64,000 bases of DNA, taken from positions 248,001 to 312,000 of the forward strand of contig NZ_JAIGNM010000003.1 in assembly GCF_019711495.1 (NCBI RefSeq). The letters are read 5' to 3'. The notes below the pieces were generated by a model. It did no database searches. It worked only from the letters and a program-made list of their open reading frames with translations, and was not told the origin of the DNA. This DNA comes from Qipengyuania xiamenensis. Lineage in GTDB: Bacteria > Pseudomonadota > Alphaproteobacteria > Sphingomonadales > Sphingomonadaceae. The translations under genes were made by a program, and so were the position numbers. Of this stretch, positions 25,144 to 34,766 are shown piece after piece; within the stretch, counting starts at the first letter, position 1; every line of letters begins with the position of its first letter.

Positions 25144-26109
25144 TTAGGCGCCGAGCTTCCCGAAGCACCAGAGCAGGATCGATTTCTGCGCGTGGATGCG
25201 GTTTTCCGCCTCGTCGAATACGATCGATTGCGAGCCCTCGAAGACCTCTTCGGTAACCTCGTCGCCGACATGCGCCGGAAGGCAATGCATGAATTTCGCA
25301 TCGGGCTTGGCCTCGGCCATCAGTTTGCTGCCGACCTGGAATGGGGCCATCGCCGCAAGTTTGTTGTGCGCGTGGTCCTGCCCCATCGAAACCCATGTGT
25401 CGGTCACGATAACGTCGGCACCGCGCGCTGCTTCGGCAGCGTCATGCGTCAGCGTGACACTCGCACCGCCCTTGCGGGCCATCTCGACGAACTCGCTTTC
25501 CGGTTCGTATCCCTTGGGAACGCCCATGCGGACGTTGAACTTGAAGATGCCTGCCGCCTCGAGAATCGAGTGCAGAACGTTGTTGCCGTCACCGAGCCAT
25601 GCGACTTCGAGGCCCGGCAATGCCTTGCCATGCTCGACCATGGTGAGCAGGTCGGCGACGATCTGGCACGGATGCGAACGATCCGTCAGCCCGTTGATGA
25701 CCGGCACATGCGCATGATGCGCAAGTTCTTCGGCCTTGGCGTGATCGTCGGTCCGGATCATGATCGCATCGACCATCCGGCTGAGTACCCGCGCGGTATC
25801 GGCAATACTCTCACCGCGGCCCAGCTGGCTCGTACCCGAATCCAAGATCAGCGAGGTGCCGCCGAGCTGGCGCATGCCGATGTCGAAACTGACGCGCGTG
25901 CGGGTGGAATTCTTCTCGAAGATCATCCCGAGCACATGCCCTGCGAGCGGAGCATCTGCGTCCGGTAGTCCTTTGGGCCAGCCAGCGCGCGCAGCCTTGC
26001 GGTCCTGCGCGTCGGCGAGAATGGCGGCGATCGCATCCCCGCCAGCATCCGACAGGTCGAGGAAACTCCTCACTGCCGGGGCCAGGTCGAGCGCGTCGCC
26101 GCCAGCCAT
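25144..26109 (-). CDS. argF: Ornithine carbamoyltransferase
   Basis: A 321-residue enzyme that makes citrulline from ornithine and carbamoyl phosphate in arginine synthesis. The carbamoyl-phosphate motif [17 protein letters not shown] is near residue 60, [12 protein letters not shown] near residue 140, and FMHCLPAH near residue 280. The ATG shares one base with the argD stop (TGATG), so translation is coupled. Confidence 0.96.
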   Translation of the reverse strand: MAGGDALDLAPAVRSFLDLSDAGGDAIAAILADAQDRKAARAGWPKGLPDADAPLAGHVLGMIFEKNSTRTRVSFDIGMRQLGGTSLILDSGTSQLGRGESIADTARVLSRMVDAIMIRTDDHAKAEELAHHAHVPVINGLTDRSHPCQIVADLLTMVEHGKALPGLEVAWLGDGNNVLHSILEAAGIFKFNVRMGVPKGYEPESEFVEMARKGGASVTLTHDAAEAARGADVIVTDTWVSMGQDHAHNKLAAMAPFQVGSKLMAEAKPDAKFMHCLPAHVGDEVTEEVFEGSQSIVFDEAENRIHAQKSILLWCFGKLGA

Positions 26110-27299
26110 CAGCTTGCCGCCGGATCGAAGCTTGCCGCGCCAGCGGAAAGCTTCTCGAAGAATTCATCGAACTCGGCATCGTCGGCCACCAGCGGGGGCA
26201 GGACGCGCAGCGTTTGGTCGCCTGCTGCAACGCAGAGCAGCTGGTGATTGTCGCGCAGGTGCACGAAGAAAGGCCGGCTCTCGACCTTCATGCGCAGACC
26301 CAGCATGAGCCCCTTGCCGCGGACGAAATCGAAGAGGTCGGGATAGTTGCCGATGAACTGTTCGAGACGGCTGCGCAGGCGCTCGCCCTTCTCGGTCACT
26401 TCGGCAAGGAACTCGTCATTGGCGACCGCATCCATCACAGCCATGCCGGCCGCCATTGCGAGCGGGTTACCGCCATAGGTCGAGCCGTGGGTGCCGAAGC
26501 CCATGCCACGCGCCGCCTTTTCCGTCGCGAGGCAGGCGCCGAGCGGGAAGCCGCCGCCGATACCCTTGGCGCTGGCCATGATGTCCGGCTCCACACCGTA
26601 GTGTTCGTAGGCATATAGCTTGCCGGTACGGGCGACGCCGCACTGCACTTCATCGAAAACCAGCATGAGGTCGTGCTCGTCGCACATGGCTTTGAGGCCA
26701 TGAATGAACTCGTCCGAAGCCGGGCGGATGCCGCCCTCGCCCTGAATCGGCTCGACGAGGAAGCCGGCGGTCTTGTCGCTGACGAGCGCCTTGGCACTCT
26801 CGAGATTGTCGAACTCGGCATATTGGAAGCCTGCAAGCAAGGGATGGAAGCCCTTGTGCATCTTCTCCTGGTTCGAGGCGCTGATGGTCGCCATCGTGCG
26901 GCCGTGAAACGCGTTGGTGAAGGTGATCAGCTCGGTGCGGTTCGCATCGCCATCTTCATGCTGGTGATAGGCACGCGCGGTCTTGATTGCGGTTTCCACC
27001 GCCTCGGCACCCGAGTTCGTGAAAAACACGGTGTCGGCAAAAGTCTTGTCGACGAGGCGCTGCGCTAGCGCTTCACCCTGCGGGCTGCCGTAGAGGTTCG
27101 AGACATGCATCAGCGTCTCAGCCTGCTTCTGGATCGCGCCGATCAGGCCCTTATGGCTGTGGCCGAGCAGGTTGACCGCGATGCCGCTGGCAAAGTCGAG
27201 ATAGCGCGTGCCGTCCTCGTCGATCAGGTGGCAGTGCTCCCCCTTCACAGGGCGCACGCCGCAACGGGGATAGACGGGCATCAACGGGCTGATCGACAT
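26109..27299 (-). CDS. argD: Acetylornithine aminotransferase
   Basis: A 396-residue class III PLP aminotransferase that converts N-acetylglutamate semialdehyde to acetylornithine; many also act on succinyl-diaminopimelate. [17 protein letters not shown] near residue 97, [15 protein letters not shown] near residue 213, and the PLP lysine in [14 protein letters not shown] near residue 242 are all present. GAGGAGAG lies upstream of the ATG. It is first in argD-argF-hslO. Confidence 0.95.
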   Translation of the reverse strand: MSISPLMPVYPRCGVRPVKGEHCHLIDEDGTRYLDFASGIAVNLLGHSHKGLIGAIQKQAETLMHVSNLYGSPQGEALAQRLVDKTFADTVFFTNSGAEAVETAIKTARAYHQHEDGDANRTELITFTNAFHGRTMATISASNQEKMHKGFHPLLAGFQYAEFDNLESAKALVSDKTAGFLVEPIQGEGGIRPASDEFIHGLKAMCDEHDLMLVFDEVQCGVARTGKLYAYEHYGVEPDIMASAKGIGGGFPLGACLATEKAARGMGFGTHGSTYGGNPLAMAAGMAVMDAVANDEFLAEVTEKGERLRSRLEQFIGNYPDLFDFVRGKGLMLGLRMKVESRPFFVHLRDNHQLLCVAAGDQTLRVLPPLVADDAEFDEFFEKLSAGAASFDPAAS

Positions 27300-27330
27300 T
27301 TCTCGTATTCTCTCCTCACGGGATCAAAGA

Positions 27331-27362
27331 CAAATGGCGGCCCCGGATTTGGGAGCCGCCAT
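27331..27362 (-). terminator. Probable terminator of the cold-shock gene
   Basis: On the minus strand ATGGCGGC (27362-27355) pairs with GCCGCCAT (27341-27334), extended by GGG/CCC past a one-base bulge. TTTGTCTTTG follows. It lies 71 bases beyond the stop at 27433. Confidence 0.55.
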
Positions 27363-27432
27363 CTGCGTATTTGCCAGCGATCTATTCCTTCGCGCAGGCT
27401 TGGTCAAACACAGCGCAAAGGAGAGGTCCGGA

Positions 27433-28227
27433 TTATTCGGCCGGGACCAGATTGACCGCGGAATATTTGCCGCGTCGGTCGACTTCGAGGTCGAACTCGT
27501 ATCGTTCGCCCTCGTTGATGACGGACAGGCCCGAGCGCTCGACTGCACTGATGTGCACGAATGCGTCCGGCTGGCCATCGTCACGCGTCAGGAAGCCGAA
27601 GCCCTTCATCGAGTTGAAGAACTTGACCGTTCCGGTTGCCTTTTCGCCGGTCAGTTCACGACGGGGCGCTTCGCTCTTCGCTTCGACCGGGATCACGTCG
27701 CCAACGACCTGCAGGTCCTGGGCGGAAACCTTGCCGCCACGATCGACGAGGTTGAATTCGAGTTCCTGGCCTTCGGCGAGACCTTCAAGGCCGGCACGTT
27801 CGACTGCGCTGATGTGGACGAAGATGTCTTCGCCGCCGGTTTCCTGCTGGATGAAGCCGAATCCCTTCTGCGAGTTGAAGAACTTCACGGTACCCTTGCC
27901 GGTGCCGACGACCTGCGCGGGCATGCGGTTGCCACCGCCGCCACCGCCGCCGCGCGGGCCGCCGCCGAAGCCGCCGCCACCACCGCCGCCGCGGTTGCCG
28001 CCACCAAAGCCGCCACCGCCGCGATTGCCGCCGCCGTAGCCGCCACGGTCACCACCGCCGCCGCCATAGCCGCCGCGATCACCGCCCCCGAAACCACCAC
28101 GGTCTCCGCCGCCATAACCGCCGCCCTGGTCGAAACCACCGGGAGGACCACCAAACGGATCGTAGCTATCTTCGCCGATGTTGTCCCGCTTGTCCCGTCC
28201 GCGGCGCCGCCCTCTGTCGTAACCCAT
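27433..28227 (-). CDS. Double cold-shock-domain protein with an RGG-rich N-terminal tail
   Basis: A 264-residue nucleic acid-binding protein. Residues 1-25 are basic then acidic. Residues 26-100 are a glycine-rich low-complexity tail with six RGG motifs (near residues 43, 51, 61, 69, 79 and 92). Cold-shock domain 1 is at about 110-170 and domain 2 at about 197-260, each with RNP1 (KGFGF) and RNP2 (FVHIS). Two-domain cold-shock proteins are known in Caulobacter; the RGG tail is the added feature. It probably binds single-stranded RNA. Initiation at 28227 avoids a 20-residue extension. Confidence 0.88.
   Translation of the reverse strand: MGYDRGRRRGRDKRDNIGEDSYDPFGGPPGGFDQGGGYGGGDRGGFGGGDRGGYGGGGGDRGGYGGGNRGGGGFGGGNRGGGGGGGFGGGPRGGGGGGGNRMPAQVVGTGKGTVKFFNSQKGFGFIQQETGGEDIFVHISAVERAGLEGLAEGQELEFNLVDRGGKVSAQDLQVVGDVIPVEAKSEAPRRELTGEKATGTVKFFNSMKGFGFLTRDDGQPDAFVHISAVERSGLSVINEGERYEFDLEVDRRGKYSAVNLVPAE
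27928..28152 (-). repeat. Glycine/RGG-rich coding repeat
   Basis: Imperfect repeats of units encoding GGGDRGGY or GGGNRGGG make up about 225 bases (residues 26-100 of the cold-shock protein). In-frame length variation is likely between strains. Low-complexity coding sequence, not a CRISPR array. Confidence 0.9.
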
Positions 28228-28486
28228 AAGTCCTAAAATACCTTGTCGCGCAGCCAAGTAATCATCGCGAGGACACGTAGGCTGCAAGGCGTGCCGTTCG
28301 CATACGTCAGGTGGATTCCATGATGAAATCCTCCCGCACGGACCGAGGCATAGCGTGATTCTTCACAGCATGCGAATATTTTAGCGTCGAGGGGCCGTCT
28401 GGCGCACAAATGTGACATTTTCGCATGGCGCCTTGCCCGCTCGTTTCCCTTGCAAGGCGCCCTGTGCTTCGGCAACGAGCGTTCTC
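28228..28486. promoter_or_regulatory. Divergent leader region between the cold-shock gene and terC
   Basis: About 260 bases holding both promoters. It contains the palindrome AAATGTGACATTT (28408-28420) and a perfect 10-bp inverted repeat, GGCGCCTTGC (28427-28436) with GCAAGGCGCC (28452-28461). The length on the cold-shock side would allow a long 5' leader like those of classical cold-shock mRNAs. I see no recognisable riboswitch. Confidence 0.5.
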
Positions 28487-29293
28487 ATGGATCTTATCGC
28501 ACTGTTCAGCGACCCGGCGGCATGGCTGGCGCTCCTCACCCTGATCGCACTCGAAATCGTCCTCGGTGTCGACAACCTCATCTTCATCGCGATCCTGTCG
28601 AACAAGCTGCCCGAGCACCAGCAGCAGCGCGCGCGGCGGATTGGCCTCGCGTTGGCGCTGATCATGCGTATCGGCATGCTGATGCTGATCGGCTGGCTGG
28701 TCACCTTGCAGGCCCCGCTCTTCGATCTGGGCATCACGGGTGAGCCGGGGCCTTACGGCGAGCCGACATTCGAAACGGCCTTCTCCGGCCGCGATCTGAT
28801 CCTTTTGGTCGGCGGGCTGTTCCTGCTCTGGAAGGCGACCAAGGAAATCCACCACTCGATGGAACCGGAAGACAATTCCGGCGACCTGCTCGACAAGACG
28901 CCGGGCCCGGTCGACGCTGTGAAAGCAACCTTCGGCGCGGTCATCGCGCAGATCGTGGCGATCGACCTCGTCTTCTCGGTCGATTCGATCCTGACCGCCG
29001 TCGGCATGACCGACGACATCCCGATCATGGTCATCGCGGTGGTCATCACGGTAGGCATCATGATGATCGCCGCCGATCCGCTGGCGAAGTTCATCGAGAA
29101 GAACCCGACCCTCGTAATGCTGGCGCTGGCCTTCCTCGTCATGATCGGGCTTGTCCTGATCGCCGACGGCTTCGGGTTCCACGTTCCCAAGGGATATATC
29201 TACGCCGCGATGGGTTTCTCCGTCGGCGTGGAAATCCTCAACATCATTCAACGCAAGCGCCGCGTACCCGAAACCAGCGCACAGGAGGGCTGA
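28487..29293 (+). CDS. TerC family integral membrane protein
   Basis: A 268-residue membrane protein with seven or so segments. EIVLGVDNLIFIAILSNKLP near residue 22 and AQIVAIDLVFSVDSILTAVGM near residue 155 hold the two conserved acidic membrane motifs of the TerC/Alx family, linked to manganese efflux and metalation of exported proteins. The ATG at 28487 lacks a strong ribosome site. It ends four bases before the phosphatase-like gene. Confidence 0.9.
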   Translation: MDLIALFSDPAAWLALLTLIALEIVLGVDNLIFIAILSNKLPEHQQQRARRIGLALALIMRIGMLMLIGWLVTLQAPLFDLGITGEPGPYGEPTFETAFSGRDLILLVGGLFLLWKATKEIHHSMEPEDNSGDLLDKTPGPVDAVKATFGAVIAQIVAIDLVFSVDSILTAVGMTDDIPIMVIAVVITVGIMMIAADPLAKFIEKNPTLVMLALAFLVMIGLVLIADGFGFHVPKGYIYAAMGFSVGVEILNIIQRKRRVPETSAQEG

Positions 29294-29296
29294 TCG

Positions 29297-29737
29297 ATGG
29301 CCGACTTCAGGAAGATTACCGACAACCTGCTGGCCTCGCCGCAGATCGAGCCTGCCGATGTTGCGGCGGCCAAGGCCGAGGGCGTGACCCTGATCATCAA
29401 CAACCGCCCCGATGGCGAAGCGCCCGACCAGCCCGACAGCAGCGCCATCGAAAGCGCCGCACACGAAGCCGGAATCGATTATGTCGCAATCCCGGTCAGC
29501 GGCGGAGGGTTCAGCCAGCCTCAGGTCGATGCCATGGCCGAGGCGCTTGGCAATGCCGAGGGCAAGGTGCTCGCCTTCTGCCGGTCGGGCACTCGCTCGA
29601 CCTTCCTGTGGGCGCTTTCGCAGGCCAAGGCCGGCGCCGATCCCGACGAGATCGCAAGCAAGGCAGCGGCTGGCGGGTATGACGTGTCGCCCATCCGCCA
29701 GACCCTCGAGATGCTTTCCGGCAGTGCCGGCAGCTAG
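29297..29737 (+). CDS. DUF442/TIGR01244-type phosphatase-like protein
   Basis: A 146-residue protein of the beta-lactamase-hydrolase-like family, related to dual-specificity phosphatases. ITDNLLASPQIEPADVAAAK at the N-terminus and the signature loop FCRSGTRS near residue 94 (CX5R) are seen. The family is tied to sulfur or sulfide handling, but this protein lacks the fused sulfur dioxygenase-like domain. It follows terC by three bases and abuts the convergent amidohydrolase gene. Confidence 0.85.
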   Translation: MADFRKITDNLLASPQIEPADVAAAKAEGVTLIINNRPDGEAPDQPDSSAIESAAHEAGIDYVAIPVSGGGFSQPQVDAMAEALGNAEGKVLAFCRSGTRSTFLWALSQAKAGADPDEIASKAAAGGYDVSPIRQTLEMLSGSAGS

Positions 29738-31156
29738 TTACTTGCGGTAATCGAGCGGCGGATCGCGGTCGCCTAGCAGCGAGACGTATTCGTAATCTGC
29801 ACCGCGCGCGGCATCGAATTCCGACCGCGCTGCTTCGCGCAGCTCGGGGTTGGCGAACAGTTCCGCCGCTATGAGCGTCAGCGCTTTCGCGGCGTGCTGC
29901 GCGCCCTTGTGACCGATCGAATGACCGCTGGCCGCAACCGCCTGCCAGCTATGCGCGCTCGTGCCTGGTACCCAAGTCGCCGTGCGCACGCCAACGGTCG
30001 GCGTGGCCCACGACACATCACCGACATCGGTCGAGCCATAGCCGAGGCTCTTGGCATAGGGCTGTACCTTCCCGGCTTCCTCGAGCGGGATGGCGTTGTC
30101 ACCGAAACTCTCCGAGATCGTCTCCGCCCATTTGCGTTCCTCGGCAGTGTACTCGATCCCGCCGAGACTGCGCAGCTTCTGGTCCATCATGCGCGCCAGC
30201 GTCTCGTTCACGAGCAGCGGGTTGTTGCCGTGGATGATTTCCCACTCAACCTCGGTGCCCGTACCCATGGCGGCACCCTTCGCCGTGGCCTCAAGCCGCG
30301 TCCAGAGCGCGCGAACCTCGTCGGCATCGGAATGGCGGACGTAATAGAAAACTTCCGCGAAATCGGGGATCACGTTCGGCGCAGCCCCACCCTCGGTGAT
30401 GACGTAGTGGATGCGTGTATCCATGCTCGTGTGTTCGCGCATCATGTTGACCATCATGTTCATCGCTTCCACGCCGTCGAGCGCGCTGCGCCCGCGTTCG
30501 GGAGCGCCTGCCGCATGGGCGGATACGCCGCGGAAACGGAACTTGGCCGAGCGGTTGGCAAGGCTGGTGCGTGCCGCCGCGCTGTTCTCGTCATCGGCAT
30601 GCCAATGGAGCGCAATGTCTACATCGTCGAACATGCCGGCGCGGGTCATGTAGACCTTGCCCGATCCGCCCTCCTCTGCCGGCGTCCCGTAAAGCCGGAT
30701 GCGGCCCGGAGTCCCCGTCTTCTCGAGCCAGCGGCGGATAGCGATGGCCGCAGTCAGCGAACCGGCCGCAAACAGGTTGTGTCCGCAAGCATGGCCTGCA
30801 CCATGCGCGGACTGCTCGCGCGTCGGCGAGGCGGTCTGACTGATACCCGGAAGCGCGTCATATTCGGCGAGAATTGCGATGACAGGACCACCCTCACCCC
30901 ATTCCGCGACGAAGGCGGTGGGGATACCGGCGATGCCCGCCTCGACCGAAAAACCCTCGCTTTCCAGCTCGTCCTGCAACAGGGCGCTGGAGCGCGTTTC
31001 GAGATAGCCAAGCTCAGCCCAGTCCCACAATTGCTGGGCGACGCGGCCGGTAAGCTCTTCCTGAGCGGCAACTTCATCGAGCGGTTCGGACGTCTGCGCG
31101 GCGAGCGGCATTGCGAATGCCATGGCGGCGCTGGCGAAAAAGGCGGCGGTCCTCAT
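29738..31156 (-). CDS. Exported M20 family amidohydrolase (AbgB-like)
   Basis: A 472-residue secreted metallohydrolase with a signal peptide ending near AMPLAAQ (residue 21). HACGHNLFAAGS near residue 127, GTPAEEGGSGK near residue 160, and HWHADDEN near residue 185 match the AbgB/M20 zinc site. Members hydrolyse amide bonds of acylated amino acids or p-aminobenzoyl-glutamate. Substrate unknown. GGGGAGAG lies before the ATG at 31156; the longer open frame upstream is rejected because it would bury the signal peptide. Confidence 0.88.
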   Translation of the reverse strand: MRTAAFFASAAMAFAMPLAAQTSEPLDEVAAQEELTGRVAQQLWDWAELGYLETRSSALLQDELESEGFSVEAGIAGIPTAFVAEWGEGGPVIAILAEYDALPGISQTASPTREQSAHGAGHACGHNLFAAGSLTAAIAIRRWLEKTGTPGRIRLYGTPAEEGGSGKVYMTRAGMFDDVDIALHWHADDENSAAARTSLANRSAKFRFRGVSAHAAGAPERGRSALDGVEAMNMMVNMMREHTSMDTRIHYVITEGGAAPNVIPDFAEVFYYVRHSDADEVRALWTRLEATAKGAAMGTGTEVEWEIIHGNNPLLVNETLARMMDQKLRSLGGIEYTAEERKWAETISESFGDNAIPLEEAGKVQPYAKSLGYGSTDVGDVSWATPTVGVRTATWVPGTSAHSWQAVAASGHSIGHKGAQHAAKALTLIAAELFANPELREAARSEFDAARGADYEYVSLLGDRDPPLDYRK

Positions 31157-31222
31157 AATTTCTCTCCCCGAAGCTTGCACCTGCTTGCCGCAAAGCGAGG
31201 CCCGTGCCAATCCGGCAAAGCA

Positions 31223-31624
31223 ATGGACCTGCCACCCGCCCTCCTCCAGTTCCTCGGTTCCCTCGTCGCGATACTTGCGCTTGCAGGGCTGGCATGGTGG
31301 ATGAAGCTGGGTCCGCAGAACACGCTTTCCAGCGAAGACGAGGCGCGTTTCGCCGCCATTGAAGCAATCGACGGCTTCAGCGCGACAGAAATCGCGCTGG
31401 ATCAGGAAGGTCGCGGCGCGCTTCTCGGCGATGCACAGGGGCGGATCCTGTTGTTGCGTCCGCACGGAACGCATTTCGCAGGTCGTGTCCTGACTAGCGA
31501 GGCAAAGGCGCGGATCGACGGCACCACATTGGTCATCGACACCGCAGAGCGCCGCTACGGTTCTGCGCGGCTGGCGATCGCAGATCCTCAAGCTTGGGTT
31601 AAGCGCATCGAGGCTATAGGATAG
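31223..31624 (+). CDS. Hypothetical membrane-anchored protein
   Basis: A 133-residue protein with one N-terminal membrane segment (about residues 7-28) and a predicted periplasmic or cytosolic beta-rich domain (about 40-130). The text GALLGDAQGRILLLRPHGTHFAGRVL suggests regular strands. I recognise no family. It is the first gene before the hydroxylase-GMC pair (gap 10 bases) and may belong with them. Confidence 0.65.
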   Translation: MDLPPALLQFLGSLVAILALAGLAWWMKLGPQNTLSSEDEARFAAIEAIDGFSATEIALDQEGRGALLGDAQGRILLLRPHGTHFAGRVLTSEAKARIDGTTLVIDTAERRYGSARLAIADPQAWVKRIEAIG

Positions 31625-31634
31625 CGCGAACGCC

Positions 31635-32564
31635 ATGCCCGATTTCTCGCCCACCGAATATGCCGTTCCCGGCTTTGTTGCGCTGGTCCTGATCGAGATG
31701 ATCTGGGCCTGGCGACGCAACCCGCGCGCGTACGAACCGAAGGACACGCTCACCAGCCTCGCCTTCGGGCTTGGCAGCACGGTGGCCGGCCTGCTGTTCG
31801 GCGGGTTGTTCTTCGCGCTCTACCTGTTCGTATGGGAATTCCGCGCCTTCGACATCGGCTGGGCTTGGTGGGCGTGGATCGCATGCTTCGTGCTCGACGA
31901 TCTCAAATACTACTGGGTCCACCGCTTCGGCCACCGCGTGCGCTGGTTCTGGGCGAGCCATGTGAACCATCATTCGAGCCAGCATTACAATCTGAGCACC
32001 GCGCTCCGCCAGACGTGGACCGGCTTCCTGACGCTGGGCTTCGCCTTCGCGCTGCCACTGGTCCTGCTGGGCTTCCACCCGGCGATGATCGCCATCTGCG
32101 GCGGGTTCAACCTGATCTACCAGTTCTGGATCCACACCGAGGCGATCGACCGGATGCCGCGCTGGTTCGAGGCGGTGATGAACACGCCGAGCCACCACCG
32201 CGTCCACCACGCGACCAACCCGCGCTATCTCGACCGCAATTACGCGGGCGTCTTCATCGTGTGGGACAAGATGTTCGGCACGTTCGAGCCAGAAGTGGAG
32301 GACGAGAAGATCCGCTATGGCATCGTGAAGCAGCTCGGCAGCTTCAACCTGCTGTGGGCGGTCTTCCACGAATGGATCGGCATTGCGCAGGACATGTGGC
32401 GCGCCCCGTGGAAGCACAAGCTGTCCTATCTCCTGCGCGAACCCGGCTGGACCCACGACGGCAGCCGCCAGACCAGCGATGAAATCCGCGAGGCATGGCT
32501 GGAACGTGAGGGGAAAACGGTTTCGGAAGAAAACCCGATTGCGGGCGAGGCCGAGGCTGCCTAA
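31635..32564 (+). CDS. Sterol desaturase / fatty acid hydroxylase family protein
   Basis: A 309-residue membrane di-iron protein. Histidine clusters are HRFGH, HVNHH and HHRVHH (residues about 96-195), with KYYWVHRFGHRVRWFW at the first. It is a different subfamily from the one at 16.2 kb. It lies 24 bases before a GMC oxidoreductase, so a lipid or sterol-like alcohol is a plausible shared substrate. Not otherwise determined. Confidence 0.88.
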   Translation: MPDFSPTEYAVPGFVALVLIEMIWAWRRNPRAYEPKDTLTSLAFGLGSTVAGLLFGGLFFALYLFVWEFRAFDIGWAWWAWIACFVLDDLKYYWVHRFGHRVRWFWASHVNHHSSQHYNLSTALRQTWTGFLTLGFAFALPLVLLGFHPAMIAICGGFNLIYQFWIHTEAIDRMPRWFEAVMNTPSHHRVHHATNPRYLDRNYAGVFIVWDKMFGTFEPEVEDEKIRYGIVKQLGSFNLLWAVFHEWIGIAQDMWRAPWKHKLSYLLREPGWTHDGSRQTSDEIREAWLEREGKTVSEENPIAGEAEAA

Positions 32565-32588
32565 CCTCTCGAATCGAGAGGAGAACCC

Positions 32589-34175
32589 ATGGACGAATTC
32601 GACGTAGTGGTCATTGGCGGCGGCAGCGGCGGCAGCGCGGTTGCCGGGCGGCTGGCCAAGGCGGGCAAGAGCGTTTGCCTGCTCGAGGCAGGCGGACGGA
32701 ACGACGGTTTCCGGGTGACGATCCCGGGCATGCTCGCTTTCAGCACCGACAAGATCAACTACCGCTTCGAGACCGTCCCGCAGAAGGGCCTCAACGGCCG
32801 CATCGGCTACCAGCCGCGCGGCAAGGGTCTGGGCGGCTCGTCTGCCATCAACGCCATGGTCTATATCCGCGGGCACCGCTGGGATTACGACAATTGGGAA
32901 AGTCTCGGCTGTACGGGCTGGGGCTATGACGACGTCCTGCCCTATTTCAAACGCGCCGAAACCAACGAGCGCGGCGCAGACGCTTATCACGGGGACGAGG
33001 GGCCCCTTTTCGTTTCGGACCAGAAGTTCACCAATCCGGGCAGCCGTGCCTTTGTCGAGGCCGCGACCCAGCTGCAGCTGCCGCATAACAAGGACTTCAA
33101 CGGCGAGAAGCAGGCCGGTTTCGGCCTTTACCAGGTGACGCAGAAAGACGGTGAACGCTGGTCCGCCGCGCGCGCCTATGTCGAACCGCTACGCGGCAGC
33201 AAGAACCTCGACGTGCGTATCGGGGTCACCGTCCAGAAGCTGGAAATCGAGGACGGCCGCGTCACCGGCGTGACCTATTCGGTCGGCAAGCGCTCGCGCA
33301 CGGTCAAGGCGCGCGGCGGTGTCGTGCTGAGCGCCGGGGCTTTCAATTCACCGCAGATCCTCATGCTATCGGGCATCGGTCCGGCAGAGCATCTCAGGGA
33401 GCACGGGATCGACGTCGTGCTCGACAAGCAGGCGGTTGGCTCGGACCTGCAGGACCATCTCGATTACGTCTCGAGCTGGGAAAGCCCGAGCAAGGATTTG
33501 CTGGGCGACAGTCTGCAGGGCACGCTGCGCATGGCGAAAGGCCTGATCGAACATCGCCGTCACCGCACGGGCCCCTGGACCTCGCCCTATGCCGAGGCTG
33601 GCGGATTCTGGACCGTGATGTCCGATGCACCGGCACCGGACGTCCAGTGGCACTTCGTCCCGGCGATGCTCGAAGACCATGGCCGCACCAAGGTGAAGGG
33701 CCACGGCTTCTCTCTCCATGCCTGCGTGTTGAGGCCGGAGAGCCGTGGCACGGTTCGCCTCGGCAGCCGCGATGCGGTAGATGCACCGGTGATCGATCCC
33801 AATTTCCTCGGCGACGAGCGCGATCTCGTGACCCTGCGCGAAGGCGTCAGGCTGTCGCACCGGATCGCAGGCTCGCCCGCGCTACAGGCATTCCAACCGC
33901 GCGACCGCTACCCGATCGACATCGACGACGATGCGCAGCTCGACGAGCTCATCCGCAACCGAGCCGATACGGTCTATCACCCTGTCGGCACCTGCCGCAT
34001 GGGTGCAAGCGAGGGTGACGTGGTCGATCCGACGCTCAAGGCGCGCGGGATCGACGGATTGTGGATCGCGGATGCCAGCATCATGCCGCGCCTCGTCTCG
34101 GGCAATACCAATGCGCCGAGCATCATGATCGGTGAACGCTGTGCCGACTTCGTGAAGGCAGAACTGGGCGCCTAG
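32589..34175 (+). CDS. GMC family FAD-dependent alcohol/choline dehydrogenase
   Basis: A 528-residue flavoprotein. The FAD-binding motif VVVIGGGSGGSAVAGRL is at residues 6-22, PRGKGLGGSSAINAM is GMC signature 1 near residue 77, and GAFNSPQILMLSGIGP near residue 253 is signature 2. The catalytic pair is in YHPVGTCRMG and SGNTNAPSIM near the C-terminus. It oxidises an alcohol. It is preceded by AGAGGAG and coupled to the hydroxylase gene. Confidence 0.9.
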   Translation: MDEFDVVVIGGGSGGSAVAGRLAKAGKSVCLLEAGGRNDGFRVTIPGMLAFSTDKINYRFETVPQKGLNGRIGYQPRGKGLGGSSAINAMVYIRGHRWDYDNWESLGCTGWGYDDVLPYFKRAETNERGADAYHGDEGPLFVSDQKFTNPGSRAFVEAATQLQLPHNKDFNGEKQAGFGLYQVTQKDGERWSAARAYVEPLRGSKNLDVRIGVTVQKLEIEDGRVTGVTYSVGKRSRTVKARGGVVLSAGAFNSPQILMLSGIGPAEHLREHGIDVVLDKQAVGSDLQDHLDYVSSWESPSKDLLGDSLQGTLRMAKGLIEHRRHRTGPWTSPYAEAGGFWTVMSDAPAPDVQWHFVPAMLEDHGRTKVKGHGFSLHACVLRPESRGTVRLGSRDAVDAPVIDPNFLGDERDLVTLREGVRLSHRIAGSPALQAFQPRDRYPIDIDDDAQLDELIRNRADTVYHPVGTCRMGASEGDVVDPTLKARGIDGLWIADASIMPRLVSGNTNAPSIMIGERCADFVKAELGA

Positions 34176-34696
34176 AGCGCCTTCGCCATCGTCGCCAGCG
34201 GGACAGGCACGGCGCCATTTGTGTCGTGCCACTCGCTTTCGACCGCATAGCCGCAGCGTTCGTAGAATGGCTTGCCCGCCATCGTCGCCGCCATCTCGAT
34301 TTCGCGGAAACCCTCTGCTCGCGCGGCCCCCTCGGCCGTCTCCAGCACGAGCCTGCCGACACCTTTGCGGACATGATCGGGGTGCGTGTACATCGCCCTG
34401 ATGCGCGCCCGTTCGCTAGCGGGGTCGAGCAGGCGCGGGTCGCGGCCGGCCGAGTGATTGCCGCCGTAGAGCGTCGCGCGGCGCGACCAGCCGCCGCAGC
34501 CCGCGAGTTCGCCCTCGTCCTCGACGCAGAAATAGGTGCCGTCCTCGATGAGCAAGGCGTCGAGCCCCATGCCCGCCTTCGATGCCTCGATCTGCTCGGG
34601 CGTAAGATAGCCCTGCTGCAACTGCTCGATCGCCAGCTTCATCAGCGCGGCGATTGCCGGCTCATCATCCTTGCGCGCGAGACGGATCGACAGCAT
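34172..34696 (-). CDS. GNAT family N-acetyltransferase
   Basis: A 174-residue acetyltransferase with the acetyl-CoA motif MYTHPDHVRKGVGRLVLETAEGAARAEG near residues 100-127 and the C-terminal strand FYERCGYAVESE. Substrate unknown. It is convergent with the GMC gene (four-base overlap). Its start lies 18 bases upstream of the terminator of the TonB-dependent receptor gene. Confidence 0.85.
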   Translation of the reverse strand: MLSIRLARKDDEPAIAALMKLAIEQLQQGYLTPEQIEASKAGMGLDALLIEDGTYFCVEDEGELAGCGGWSRRATLYGGNHSAGRDPRLLDPASERARIRAMYTHPDHVRKGVGRLVLETAEGAARAEGFREIEMAATMAGKPFYERCGYAVESEWHDTNGAVPVPLATMAKAL

Positions 34697-34714
34697 TTAA
34701 CCTACCTCCCAATG

Positions 34715-34740
34715 AAAAGGGGCGACCCGCAGGCCGCCCC
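34715..34740 (-). terminator. Rho-independent terminator of the TonB-dependent receptor gene
   Basis: On the minus strand GGGGCGGC (34740-34733) pairs with GTCGCCCC (34726-34719) with one mismatch, followed by TTTTC. Confidence 0.75.
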
Positions 34741-34766
34741 GATCCGATTCTACAGTCCTTGCGGCC

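Noticed and set aside
28421..28486. Manganese (yybP-ykoY) riboswitch before terC
   Set aside because: Only a simple hairpin is present. I do not see the conserved internal-loop sequences of that riboswitch.
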